64,000 nt of DNA, taken from Cryptomeria japonica (lineage: Eukaryota > Streptophyta > Pinopsida > Cupressales > Cupressaceae). A program made the position numbers and the translations under genes. Of the stretch, positions 1 through 11,092 are shown piece after piece. Within the stretch, counting starts at the first letter, position 1. Every line of letters starts with the position of its first letter. Under the pieces are notes generated by a model. The model did not search any database. It was not told the DNA's origin and saw only the letters and a list, made by a program, of their open reading frames with translations. The stretch is from contig NC_081414.1 in NCBI RefSeq assembly GCF_030272615.1, positions 812,051,069-812,115,068 on the forward strand, in the 5' to 3' direction.

Positions 1-2022
1 GGTGGTGAGCAACGCTTTGTCTAGGATCTCTTTGTGAGCAGATGAGATTTTTAGCAATTCAAAGATTGAGATTTGAGCATTTGTTCTTTTCAACTGTTCA
101 ACAACGCTATATCCAAAGGATGATGTTGAAGTTATCCTTTTAAATTTATGAAATGTTGATTCTTTTTGTTTGTTTGATGAGGCTGGTAGGTTTGATGTTG
201 CTTGAGCCAGATTTGAAGAGTTAGCTCCTTGGAGAGTGACTTTCTTTTGAGAAGGGGTCATAGCTCTTCAATATTGTGATTCCTTTGTTTATCTTAGATT
301 ATAATCACATAGAAATATTCAGATTGGAAAGGTTCAATCATGTTAATGATGTTGTCATTGCTAGTATAAGTATAATTTACTTTGGCACCTCCTTGTTCTT
401 TAAGGATTCACCTTGTTCATAAACAGGTAAAGGGTCCTTAAATTCTTTGTGATTAGCATTGGTCGGGTGATTCCCGACAATGATTTTACCAACATTATGA
501 GATCTTGAATCTCTTGCTTAAGCTTCATGTAGTTGTTGTGTTGTGACCTTTATTCTGATGGTAGTCACAGTATTCATTTTCTCTCCATCATTTTGGTTTG
601 ATTTCCAAACCATATGGCTTAGAATTATCTGGTAGTGTGATCAAGTTGTTTGCTAATAGAGTTTTGAAAGTGGATTCATATGATTTTTCGAGAGGAGTAA
701 AGTCACGCTTAGGTTTGGAAATTCAAGGTTTCTCTTTGAACCACTCTTCTATCTTCTTTGGTAGATTTTCTGTTGCAGCTTTAGATGCTTTGACTCTTTG
801 TGTGAGACTAGCCAAGTTGAATATCATGGGCTTTGAGTTGGTTTTAACAGTGTCTACTACTCCATCATTAACAATGTTCTTGTTGTTGTCTTTGCCAAAT
901 TTCCAATAATTGTTCCTTTCTTTAAAGGTAGATCCTGGTTGTGTTTCTTTCCAAGGTGAGATATCCCCTCTCATTATAAGCACATCTTCCATTCGAATAT
1001 CATTATCTACCATTTTGTTAAATGATGGGTGTACTTGCATTTGTATACTATATTTCAATTCTGGGATCAAGTTGCTGACAAATATATCCATTTTCTCAGA
1101 ATCTAGGATAGGTTGTGAATACCTAGAGAACATCCCTCTCCAACGTTGGAGGAAGGTAAGAAAAGTGTCCCCTATTTTCTGTTTGGTATTGCAAAGCTCG
1201 ATCATAGTCATAGGATGTCGAATGTTATAGCAGTATTTCTGTAAAAATAGTTGGACTATTTCTTCAAACGTTTTTATTCCTTTAGGTAGACTTCACAAAC
1301 ATTCCATAGCTTGTCCTCCCAAACTCCTCAGAAAAAGGAGCATGAGATACATTTGATCGTGCATGAACTCCATGTAGGCAACACAAAATTCTCTGACATG
1401 ATCTTGAGGATTTGAGGTGCCATCATAATTGTCAAATTTTGGAATCTCGACTAATGGAGGAAATAGAGGCATGTATAGATTTTAGTCAAATGGAAATAGG
1501 CATATTATCTCCAAAGAATATTGTTTTGGGGATTTATCCTTATTTTTCAGTTGTGTGATCTCAGTTCGTAAGGCTTGTAATTGTATGCATACCATGACTA
1601 TAGGTGATTCTTCCTTTTTAGTAATGAGAGTTTGAACATCATATCCAGTAGGAAGTTTGGCACCTTGTTTTTCTAGTTCTAAGAATATAGACTTCCTTTT
1701 CTCTAGCCAGGATAGCTTTCATCATTTTCTGGAAATCTTTATCCTTTTGACATTCATGAATATCTTTCTCTAGAGGTTTAGAGTCTCTAGCTTCACTTGA
1801 TGAGGAATAACTATCGATTTCATGAATATTGAAGTTATCTTTGTCTTTATGTTCTGTCTCATGTATAGTGGGAGATTCAGGTTCATCAAAAATTGGTATC
1901 CCTTATGATGAAGGTTTATTAGTGAGCGGGTCCCTCATGTAATATGGGTTATCTTGATATGTGAAGGGTTGTCCTTTTCCTTTGGCCTCTTTCTTATGAT
2001 AACTCCTGGTTTGAATAGACAT
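1..2022 (-). pseudogene. E1 gag remnant (Ty3/gypsy capsid)
   Basis: The start codon is placed at 2022 because the first residues (MSIQTRS) match the E2 gag start (MPVQTRN), and both are followed by a lysine-rich stretch and a conserved DFQKMMKAILAREKE segment. The retrotransposon gag core lies at about 1211-723 (EKMDIFVSNLIPELKYS region). A CCHC-variant zinc knuckle (CDYHQNKGHN) follows near 540, with a frameshift that destroys its last cysteine. Positions 1-120 match the E2 sequence just before the protease. Frameshifts and stops make it non-functional. Its role would have been to form the particle that packages element RNA. Confidence 0.8.
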
Positions 2023-4015
2023 TTTTTATGGATTAGTGTGACCTAAAGTTGTTTGTGATGCTGAGGTCAAGATCAATTTCAGAGGTAGTTGTTTGGTTAA
2101 CGTATTATTTGAGAGAAGCAACTAAGATTTAGTCTAGTTTGAGGAAAGATCTATCCTGTATAAGATGTTTATCTAAGTTGATTCGAGGGAAGTGACTAAG
2201 ATTTAATCTGGTTTCAAGAACAATCTATCCTGTATAAGATGTTATCTAAGTGACTTAAGTTTGATAGGTAGTTGATTGAACTAGCTGAAAGATGATTGAC
2301 CAAATCATGCAACACAAATGGCAGAGGTACACTATCTTGATCTGTTTATGCTTAGGATGATGATAAATAGTATTATGCTCGCTATAGACTATTTTAGGAA
2401 ATTTTGACTATTCTGTACTGACAAAATCAAAGATTCATACGATAGGATTTATTGATCCAGATGACATTTTAATAGCTTCAGCATGACAACAACAGTGTTT
2501 CGTACAAGTTGCTGCTTAGTACTGTACGAAATATGGGTATGTCTAGGATGACTGAATATTCAGTTAAATTATTCATCGTACGACACAGGATTCAACTTTA
2601 GATGATAGAATATTAGGATTCATATGACACAAGATTGAGGCTAGAACGATAAATAATTAGACTCGTACAACATAGGATATGAAGTAGGATGATTAATGAT
2701 CAGATTCATATGACTGTTCATTGGATAGAGAGTAAATTCTAAGTTTTCAATGGCTGAGTATGACAACTAAGTATGACCAATTTTGAGATGGACTGAGTTT
2801 TTGACTATGATAGACTAGTTTTGGACAAAATTTTAACTTAGGATCACTAAGTTATTTCTTGTTTTCTCCAGTTTTGGTATTCCAATTTTAGTTTTAGGGA
2901 TGAAAACATAGAAAACATGTAATATGCATAATAACTCCAATCACAACATGCAAACCCTAGGGAATTTGGTGAGAGAAGAAAACCTTTGCTTGTAGACTCA
3001 GTTACACAACTAATAGCTAATCAGAATACGGTTGTTGAGTCTCATGCAATGGATTTTGAATGTCATATTATCCGACTCCAAATGCTAATGGGGGCATGAA
3101 ATGATAAGTATCTTGGGAGAGTTAATATCTCTCTTGCACAAAGATTATCCCCCTTTCGCAGGTGAACTGCGTAGCTTCTAATTTTAATTGGATCTAGTAA
3201 GGTGTGTGTTTGGTGCATTGAGGTATAAACTCAATTAAGAGGTCTCCCAGCCTTGAAAACCAAGGTTTAATATACCCGAAGGTACTCAAGAGAGCTATTC
3301 CCAAGCACTGTCATTGACTTGATTTTCATGAAATCATGTTTATTTTATAGTTGGTTGAAGTACTTGGCATTTAGTCATTCCCACTTGGGTCGTTCGCCTC
3401 ACACAGGCTGTAACAACTTTAAGAGTTTTTAGCTCCTCGGGAGGGTAGGCCTGCTAAAGATGTACAAATCTCAAACAAAGAAAATGCCTCAAGGGTCTAG
3501 ATTTCTGATTGTCTAAAAAGATAAGAGCATACTCTCCTACCTCTCACAATTTACTTAAAACATGAAATACAATTTTTTTCTTTAACCAGATAGCAATTTA
3601 GGTGCCTAAAAAATGAATTTATAGAATACATGATGTTTGGTCGATTCTTCTCAGGCAACCTGCAAAGGCAACGAATCAGTAGTCATATTGTCTTTGTGTG
3701 ACAAGCATATTCTTCGACAAGCGTCATGCAAAAAAATGATTAGGCTATGAAATTTTCTCAAATAGATAGATAAACAACTAGGGTCAGTTGTTAGTATAAT
3801 CAAATTGAACTAAAAACCAGAATAATAAAATTTGTTTCTCTTTTTTTTCTTTTTAACCAGAAAAATATAGAATTGTACGACAATATTTACTAGATCATAC
3901 AATAAACCGTACCAATTCATACGACACTTGCAGTTTGTCATTTTTGCATGTGGAAAATGTTGTACGATATTACGCAAAAACTGTATGGACGAAAATCTGA
4001 AAAGTCAAAAATGGG

Positions 4016-4046
<31 letters not shown>

Positions 4047-4087
4047 AAAAAAAAGGTAGTCTTGGAGGCCAAAAAATATAGTCTTAT
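2023..4087 (-). other. E1 untranslated leader between PBS and gag
   Basis: About 2 kb with no coding signal. From the PBS towards gag it holds a short motif block with TCGTACGA-like cores (about 3865-3980), an A-rich run at 4017-4055, a block conserved in E2 and partly in C (about 2950-3560, best at 3379-3475), and an array of 21-22 bp monomers (2436-2718). Such leaders normally carry dimerisation and packaging signals; that role is inferred here. Confidence 0.6.
2436..2718 (-). repeat. Array of degenerate 21-22 bp monomers, E1 leader
   Basis: Motifs of the form CGTACGA, ATACGA, GATGACA and CATATGACA recur every 21-22 bp, often preceded by TC. One exact TCGTACGA is at about 2577, and variants fall at near-integral multiples of the period. 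The same arrangement occurs at the matching place in E2 (28530-28815), so it is an old feature of the family. Confidence 0.6.
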
Positions 4088-4105
4088 GCGCCACGGTGGG
4101 TGCCA
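4088..4105 (-). other. E1 primer binding site (tRNA-Lys type, mutated)
   Basis: The minus strand reads TGGCACCCACCGTGGCGC, five bases inside the LTR. It matches the intact PBS of element C (TGGCGCCCATCGTGGGGC) and the 3' end of plant tRNA-Lys with a few substitutions. Confidence 0.65.
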
Positions 4106-4109
4106 TAAA

Positions 4110-5397
4110 TGTAGTGTGAAAAAGTGAAATAAGAATCTATATCTGCAAGAAACAACACTTCAATTAAGTCATTACATATATGGTTAGACATATATAAGCA
4201 TGAATAATAAAACCATAACAAATCGACTAATTGCCTTCTAAAATATGCGAGTATAAGATTGCTCTCAGATTTTTATAAGCAATACCAGTGACTAGACTAC
4301 TCCAAGATGAAGGATTTAATCTATATGAGCATGATATTAAGCTAAATGGATGCAAGATGGATGAAAGATTCAAACAATAATGAATTCAAGCAATATGGAT
4401 TCAAGCAATAACAAGTAAAACTAAATATGCAAATATTACAAAAAGAAAGAACAATTTATTCAATGACTCTAGAGCAAAATCAGCATAATAATCTCCAAGG
4501 TGTTTCTCAAAATTCTCTGGGGTGTTTTGGATGAGAGCTGAAGGATGAATTTATAGAGAATTCACAAGAGAGATGATGAAAAAGTTCAATTTAGGATTAA
4601 TTGAAATAATTGAGAAATCAGGTTTCGTTAACCTTGAGATAGATTCCAATTATAGTTTAATTGAAATGCATTTAAATAAGAAGTTCAAGTTGCATTGGAA
4701 ATAAGATTTAATTAATACCATGCATTTGTGATAAAAATAGATAATTCTTGTCCAAGGGGTTGAACTTAACTAGTTAAAACACTGGGTTCTCACTGTGGAG
4801 ACCCAAGTTCAATTCCCAATAGGGACATCTAAAATGGAATTCGAAGTTGTGACTCTTGGCCTTCCATCATGGGGAAGGTCATGGGTCAATCTAATCAAAC
4901 ATAATAATAATAATAATAATAATTCAAAATATTGCGGCCTTGGCCTATTACCTACCAGAAAATAATTCAATTAATTTCATTTCTAATTTCAAGTTCTAAA
5001 TTTAGAAAAAGAAATAATATCTCAAGTTTGATTTATCTCTCAATTCAATTCTTTTATTTTATTTTCAATTCAACTCTTGCTTTGTAATTAATTCCTCTTT
5101 TGTAATGAATTAATTCCTTTTTTGCATGATTAAATGGCAAATTTATTAATTAATTAAATATGCTAGGATATTTAATACATTAAATAGGATAATTGATCAA
5201 AAATGATTTACTTGAATGATTTAAATAATTAAATAAATATTTAATTAATATTGCGTAATTGATTTGCCATGTGACATTTGTTGATTAAAGAATTAATTAT
5301 GTGCTCAAGATTGATTTAATTGCCTCTGGTTAGGACCTTGGTGATGTTGTCAAGATTAGGGGCCCATGGTTTAGATGACCATTTTTAGGGTATTACA
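4110..5397 (-). repeat. E1 5' LTR
   Basis: It runs TGTAGTGTG to GGGTATTACA on the plus strand and is homologous along most of its length to the 1061-bp E2 LTRs, including the gcgagtataagattgctctc segment and the ATGACCATTTTTAGGGTATTACA-like tip. At 1288 bp it is longer, mainly through a SINE-like insertion at 4748-4961. A TATA-like stretch (atttatag) near 4550 lies in the same place as in E2. Confidence 0.85.
4748..4961 (+). mobile_element. Candidate tRNA-derived SINE
   Basis: An insert in the E1 LTR with no counterpart in the E2 LTRs. It contains an A-box-like stretch (TAGTTAAAACACTGG, about 4770) and a B-box-like stretch (AAGTTCAATTCCC, about 4804) about 30 bp apart, as in a Pol III internal promoter, and an (AAT)n run at 4901-4923. 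A 7-bp duplication, ataattc, lies at 4741-4747 and recurs at both 4919-4925 and 4962-4968, so the right end is either 4918 or 4961. The family was not recognised. Confidence 0.5.
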
Positions 5398-5863
5398 CGT
5401 CCACATTACTGGTTTCAGTTGCAGGTGGATTTTCAATTTCAGTTTGATGTTGAGATCTAGTTTCATTTGGGGTTTCAATTTGGATTTCAATTTTAGTTTC
5501 AACTTGAGTTCAAATTTCATTTGGGGTTTGATTTTTAATTGCCGTTTGATTAAATAAGTAATTTGCTCTTACGAAATCACCAATTTCTTCATCAGAAAAA
5601 ACGTAGGGCCATGAAGACATACATGTATCCAATAATAGATTAGAAGATGCACCTGAATTAAATGGTTCTATTGTGTTTCTTTCGTCAACATTTAAGGTCT
5701 CATTGGTTTTCTCCTCTTCTGAAATGATTGTGGAACTTGAAGATCCTTGTCTCATTCTTTCTCTTCTCTCTTCTTGATGTATTGCCTCCTTCTTCCTGTT
5801 TGTTTCAATCACCTCAACTGTCAAAACCTTGCTTTGCCTCTTCTTGTGTTGATTTGATCCCAT
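5398..5863 (-). pseudogene. Unidentified reading frame truncated by E1
   Basis: From an ATG at 5863 the minus strand encodes a lysine/glutamate-rich protein (MGSNQHKKRQSK start, then an EERRERMRQGSSSS stretch and an acidic region ending near FVRANYLFNQ). A TGA follows at about 5510, after which the frame stays open with degenerate repeats of an IETPNET-like unit until 5398, where the E1 LTR begins and supplies a stop codon. I do not recognise the family. Because E1 interrupts it, the frame predates E1. It could be a host gene fragment or part of an older element; the repeats make a chance frame less likely but not impossible. Confidence 0.3.
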
Positions 5864-6518
5864 GGCAGCACCAAATTTTATATTCGAATTGATCTCCTTA
5901 CTAAATTGATAATAAGACAAAAAAAAGAATGATTAATCAAAACATTCTCTTTGCAAATTGTACCTATCAGGCAATGATTGAAAAATGATTCAATCATTGG
6001 GATTTGTGCTTGTGGGCCAAATTCTGGCCCATCAAATCTTATCAGAAATGGGCGCCCATTCTTGAATTGTGTCCCCATTTTAAAAATGAGTGTCCATTTC
6101 ACTTTCAATGGTACAAAGTGAAATAGGCACCTCTTTTTTGAATTTAAAAAATGGGTGCCCATTTTTTAAAATTGGGGGTGAGAAACAACCCTTAGCCTTA
6201 ATTTTTTCTTTGGGATAGGCTTGGTCCCACCAAGCCTATGCTTGGACCTCCAAAAAAATGGCTAAGGTAAAACAACATCAAATTTCTACCTTGGCCTAAT
6301 TTTTTGAGGGCATTCCTGATTTCATTTTTTACGAAATGAAAACCAATTAGAGTTTTTAGTGTCCTAATTTCAAAAATGTGAATTTCATACTGATAAGATT
6401 ATTTTTACTATTTTTGTATTATTTATTAATCACAAGTGGTACCTAAACCTTAAATACCGATGTTCAGTAAAAATTTAATAACTTTTTTGTTTTTAAGATT
6501 TTAGAAAAATAAATTATA
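5864..6518. other. Older AT-rich flank with two perfect palindromes
   Basis: No convincing coding sequence. Two palindromes with related cores lie about 100 bp apart: AATGGGCGCCCATT at 6047-6060, and a 28-bp palindrome at 6143-6170 with 13-bp arms (core ATGGGTGCCCAT). This DNA continued directly into 37836 before E2 inserted. Confidence 0.5.
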
Positions 6519-6523
6519 TGACC
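6519..6523. repeat. Target site duplication of E2, left copy (tgacc)
   Basis: tgacc lies directly outside the left E2 LTR and again at 37831-37835 outside the right one. The 5-bp length is usual for LTR element integration. Confidence 0.9.
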
Positions 6524-7584
6524 TGTGTGTGTGAAAAGTAGACTAAGAATCTGTATCTGCAAGACACAACACTTCAATCAAGTCATTACATGCATGGTTA
6601 ATCAGATATAATTAATGAATAATAAACCATAACAAATCGACCCATTTCTTTCTAAAAGATGCGAGTATAAGATTGCTCTCAAATTAGTTAGCAATACCAG
6701 TGACTAGACAACATCAAGACGAAGGATTTAATCTATATGAGCATGATGAATGCTAGATGGATGCAATATTGATCTAACAAGATTTAAGAAATATTAAGCT
6801 AAATGATTTAATCAATATGAAATAATTAACATGCAATATATCAATGAGTCTAGAGAAAAAACAATATAATAACAATATATTCTCTAGCCTCCAGGATCCT
6901 TGAATGAGAGATGAGAGCCTGAATTTATAGAAAATTCAGAAAGAAACCAACGGCTGAGATCAAATGATGATGAGCGGTCAAGATTTTCCAAGAGGAAGCA
7001 TAATCCAGGTGAATTGATGTGATTGGATGCTTTTCTCAGTTTTAAAGGAAATTGAAATAAAATTAAGATAAAATCAGAAAAAACTGATTTATTCTCTATT
7101 TCATTCAATTTTAATATTTAATTGTTTTAATTGCTTTCTCTAAGATTATTTATCAATTTTTAATTTGTTTTTCAAGACTATTTCCAATTGATTTCTTTTC
7201 TCAATTTTTTAATCCTTTCTTGGTCAATTAAATCATTTTTCTAATTTATTTCCATTTTTGAAGATTTGTGCTCAATTGATTTATTTAATTAAAATTAATT
7301 CCTTTTTCTTGATTTGATGGCAAATTGATTTATTTAATTAAATATGCTAGGATATTTAATAAAATAAATAAGATAATTGTTTAAAATGATTTTCTTGGAA
7401 TGATTTAATTAATTAAATATAAATATTTAATTAATATTGGGTTATTAATTTGCCATGTGACATTTGATAATTATAGAAATTAATTGTGTGCTCAAGATTT
7501 ATTTAATTGCCTTTGGTTAGTACCTTGGTGATGTTGTCGAGATTAGGGGCCCATGGCTTAGATGACCATTTTTAGGGTATTACA
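6524..7584 (-). repeat. E2 3' LTR
   Basis: It runs TGTGTGTGTG to GGGTATTACA on the plus strand, 1061 bp, the same length as its partner after the copia insertion is removed. A TATA-like TATAAATT on the minus strand lies near 6922-6929. Confidence 0.92.
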
Positions 7585-7600
7585 TTTGCCCCTCTTTGAA
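7585..7600 (-). other. E2 polypurine tract
   Basis: The minus strand reads TTCAAAGAGGGGCAAA immediately before the 3' LTR, the expected plus-strand primer position. Element C has a near-identical tract at 41171-41187. Confidence 0.8.
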
Positions 7601-9286
7601 TTAATATGCGAGCAACACGTTGGTTCAAAGAAAATTTGATGTCTAGGAGATACCAGTTATGAACATGATTGATCACGAACTAGATGAAAAGCGAGGTGTT
7701 TTGCTTGTTTCGAAGTGATGAAGCTGAATGAAGTCTCGTTAAAGCGATACCGTTCCCAAACTTGATTGAACTTAGGAATGATAGAAAACAAAAGATACCG
7801 AACTTGAACTTGATTGATCAAGAAGCGGATCTTACTGATCTAGAACTTGATTGATCTAGACACAATGAGTGATGATAAAAAAATGATCTTGAACTTGATT
7901 GATCAAGATATGATGAATATAAACTGTTCAGCTTGATCAAGAAACGAATATTGAACACCTACTTAGATTTAGTGTGATCAAAGAAACTCCTTAACATTAA
8001 GAGATTGATTCAGATAAAAGACAAATATCAGTTTGATATGAAGTGATGAAACTGATATGCCCCTAGAAATTGATTTGATTCGGAAATCTCAACTTGATAT
8101 AAAGAAATGAAGTTGAGATGCCCCTAGCGATGAGGTCTTTTCTTATTGATTTTCTTTAGTTGAAAAAGATGCTTTGCTTGACTTTGGATGAAGATTTGAA
8201 AATTTTCTTGACATTTGAAGAATGTGAGGTCATAAGGTCATGAGTATGCCCCCTCAGGAGCGAAATCGAAAAATAGCGAGGGTACATGATGATAGGCAAT
8301 TTTTAGTGATGATAAGTTGTTTTGTGCATAGAGAATAATTCTGAGGATTTTTTTAAAATTTTGTGAGAAATTGAGCGCAAAGTTGATTTGCATAAATTAA
8401 ATTGAGATTTGGCATCGATTAATGAGAAATTGAGTGCATTTAGAATAAAGAATCAACATCTAATGAAAAGAGCGCTAAGTGGTCCAAAGTCTAAAATTGA
8501 CTAGCAAAATGATCTTGATTTTCAATTTCGATCCCGAAAATGGACCCAGGATAGTCAAATTAGCTAAGGGTACAATTTTCGTGTCCATCAGAACAAGGTG
8601 AAAAATTAGGTTTTTGGCTATATATGGGACAAAAGTGTCATTTTCAATTCATTTTAACCCTCCAAGTTTGAAAATTCAAAAAGCCTTTTGCAAAGAAAAT
8701 GGTGGTCCCTACTCATCAGCATCGATTCGAGTGCTAGAGGAGACATAATTGACATCAAAACTATGAGCCAACGATAAGTGATCGATCTTAAGCTTGTTTG
8801 TGTTTACAAATTTGAAATTTTTTGTTCATTTTTCAAGTTTTTCACATATTTGAAGTCGGGCGTCATGTTTTATCGTGCGAGACAGGATCCTATCTCGTAT
8901 GAGAAAATGGTAAAATTTGTTTTGTCATTTCAAACCATTAGATTTGTCATTCTAGGGCCACCCATGTGTCATACGACAGGTCTGTAAAAAGACCATTTTG
9001 TCGTGCGAAGTCTAAAAGTTTGTCGTTTGAGCTTGGTTTGTCGTACTAGAGTTATTCCTGGCTCGTATGAGATGCTGATTTTCTGTGTTTTGTCATTCGA
9101 GAGACAGTGAGCATTTTTTAGGGTGTAAACGTGAAATTTTGATTTTGTATTTGACTTAGTTGGGTTTGCGTGATGTTTTACTTCTCTTGTAGGCTCATTT
9201 GGAATGTTTTCTGATGCTTCATTGTTGGGTTTTTTTCACAGGTTCGATTACCTCCTGTGTTATTCAGATGTGTGTACCCTCCTACC
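7601..9286. other. E2 spacer between PPT and antisense frame, with palindromic motifs
   Basis: No protein signal. About 7790-7980 repeats an ACTTGATTGATCAAG-type palindromic phrase. About 8870-9090 holds TCGTGCGAG, TCGTATGAG, CATACGAC, TCGTGCGA and TCGTACTAG motifs like the leader arrays. The second block sits directly upstream of the plus-strand frame starting at 9287, where a promoter for it would be expected. That regulatory role is only inferred. Confidence 0.45.
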
Positions 9287-11092
9287 ATGGCATTAGTGTG
9301 ACATTTATCTGAGGTTGAGCAGGCTCATATTGACTTGTGCAGCTTGACTCATCTATTGGGATTACCTGATATCTGTGTGAATCATAGAATGCTCATGACA
9401 TTGGTAGAGCATTTTCATTCGGAGCATAACACATTTCATCTATCGGTGGGGGAGTTGACTATCACTCCTATGGATGTATATAGGATCCTCCGTATCCCTT
9501 TTGCTGGGGATAAGGTGGTTTATGATTCAAGGCACCTTCCAGGATTACAGGCAGTGAGGCATGTCTTTGGTGATCCTGACATTTTGACTCAGTCCATGAG
9601 TTGGGATATTCTTATGAGTAGGTATAGTGAGGAGTATCCTCTGGCATGTGTCCTAGCAAGATTGATAGGCTATTTTCTAATGTTAGATAGAGGGCGACAG
9701 GGCTTCTAGTGCGGATGGGGCAAGATGTTAGAGATGTTGATAGAGACCCCTTAGAGACTTGGCTGGGGCTCTTGTTTATTGGCCAACATGTATCGAGAGA
9801 TGCATGAGATCATATATAGAGATGGGAAGAGCATGGTCACTGGGGTATATATTTTGTAGGTGTGGGCTTGGGAGCACCTTCCCATGTGTTGGTTGATAGT
9901 AGCTGAATACAGAGATCTTAGGCATCCGATCATTTATAGGTATGCCAGATATATTACACAACCCCATCTGGGCAAGATAGATTTCTAGAGATGGTAGCTC
10001 GATGACTTGATAGCCGTCATATGGAGACCATATAGAGGTTTGGAGCCATGGGATGACTGGTGGCTAGTTCACAGGGACTTGTTTGTTACACGCCCACTGA
10101 TTGGGAGGTCACAGACCATCATGTCTCAGGTGATGAGGTAATATGACCGACCTTAAGGGATCTCACAAGAGTATACGGTTTATGCTCGATATGCTAATGA
10201 TGAGAGACAATGATGGTCTCCATGGTTATCATATGCTTTGGTGATGCAGGAGTTGACAGGGTTACACCACCTGAGGTGGGATTACTTGGACAATGTAGCG
10301 GATGCGGGGGTATTGCCCCAGTATAGAGATCATTTTCAGCAGCATCCATTCCTATGTTTTATAGATCTAGGTGAGCATGCTCCTTGTATTGAGGATGTTG
10401 AGGAATATACCCCCACACCGGTACAGGGACAAGGCCAGAGACAGGGCCAGAGGTAGGGTCAGGCACAAGGAGTTGAGACTTTGCAACGGGGTAGTGGTGA
10501 TCTAGGTGCTAGTAGTAGTAGGGTGCTAGCTGAGGGAGGATAGTAGAGGGGTGAGGGTGGATCCCTAGGAGGAGTTGGTGTGAGATTGGGTGGGATGGAG
10601 GAGGCGTGAGTAGCACCTAGGCAGGTTCGATAGTGGAGAGAGGAGCAAGGTGGAGGTGGAGGTGGAGGTGGAGATGATGGTGGAGAGCCTGCGAGAGAGC
10701 AGGGGACAGATGCTGGATGGTTGATGAGGGAACATCTTGTAGAGCTGTAGTCACAGTTGCTAGTGGCTTAGATTCAACTAGCAAAGCAAGACTGGCAGCT
10801 AGCTGAGATGAGGACCGAGCGTGATCGCCAGATTGCCGAGGTGAGGATGGAGTGTGATCATCAGATTGTAGTGCTGAGAGTGGAGATGAGAGTAGAGATG
10901 GAGCCCCTGCGATAGGAGGTCCTTCACCAGTCTAGTAGGGCATCTTACTATGTTGCAGTTCCTATTGCACAGTAGGTGATACCCTACTCACAGTACATGG
11001 CACGGTCAGAGGGAGTGTGTGCACCTCGTCAGAATCCTGGACATCAGGCTCCTCCTCCACCACCAAGCGATGAGGGAGAGGGAGTGAGCTAG
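9287..11092 (+). pseudogene. Antisense plant mobile domain (PMD) frame inside E2
   Basis: One plus-strand frame, opposite to gag-pol, stays in register for about 600 codons but contains 18 internal stops and no frameshift that I could find. Plant mobile domain features are clear: HLSEVEQAHIDLCSL, then LTHLLGLPDICVNHRMLMTL, FHLSVGELTITPMDVYRIL (about residues 50-65), and the family hallmark VWAWEHLP (about residue 200). The C-terminal third is Gln/Gly-rich, with a heptad-like charged segment (about residues 500-540) and a proline-rich end. PMDs occur in plant host proteins and in extra frames of some Tat elements; the molecular role in the element is unknown. The frame is dead as it stands. 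Confidence 0.8.

Larger units (their letters stand above)
1..5397 (-). mobile_element. E1: 5' part of a Tat-type Ty3/gypsy retrotransposon
   Basis: Minus-strand element cut by the left window edge. Reading from the right, it has a 5' LTR (5397-4110), a decayed tRNA-Lys-type PBS (4105-4088), a leader of about 2 kb and a broken gag reaching the window edge. Its gag and leader are clearly homologous to those of E2 at 18500-30360 in the same order and orientation. The bases just right of the LTR, cgtcc, should be one copy of its target duplication; the other copy lies outside the window. Tat lineage is inferred from homology to E2. Confidence 0.85.

Noticed and set aside
4017..4055. A-run as the poly-A tail of a LINE or processed pseudogene
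   Set aside because: Lies within the E1 leader, with no LINE sequence or target duplication around it.
9751..9967. Minus-strand frames of 60-63 codons
   Set aside because: Shadows of the plus-strand plant mobile domain frame.
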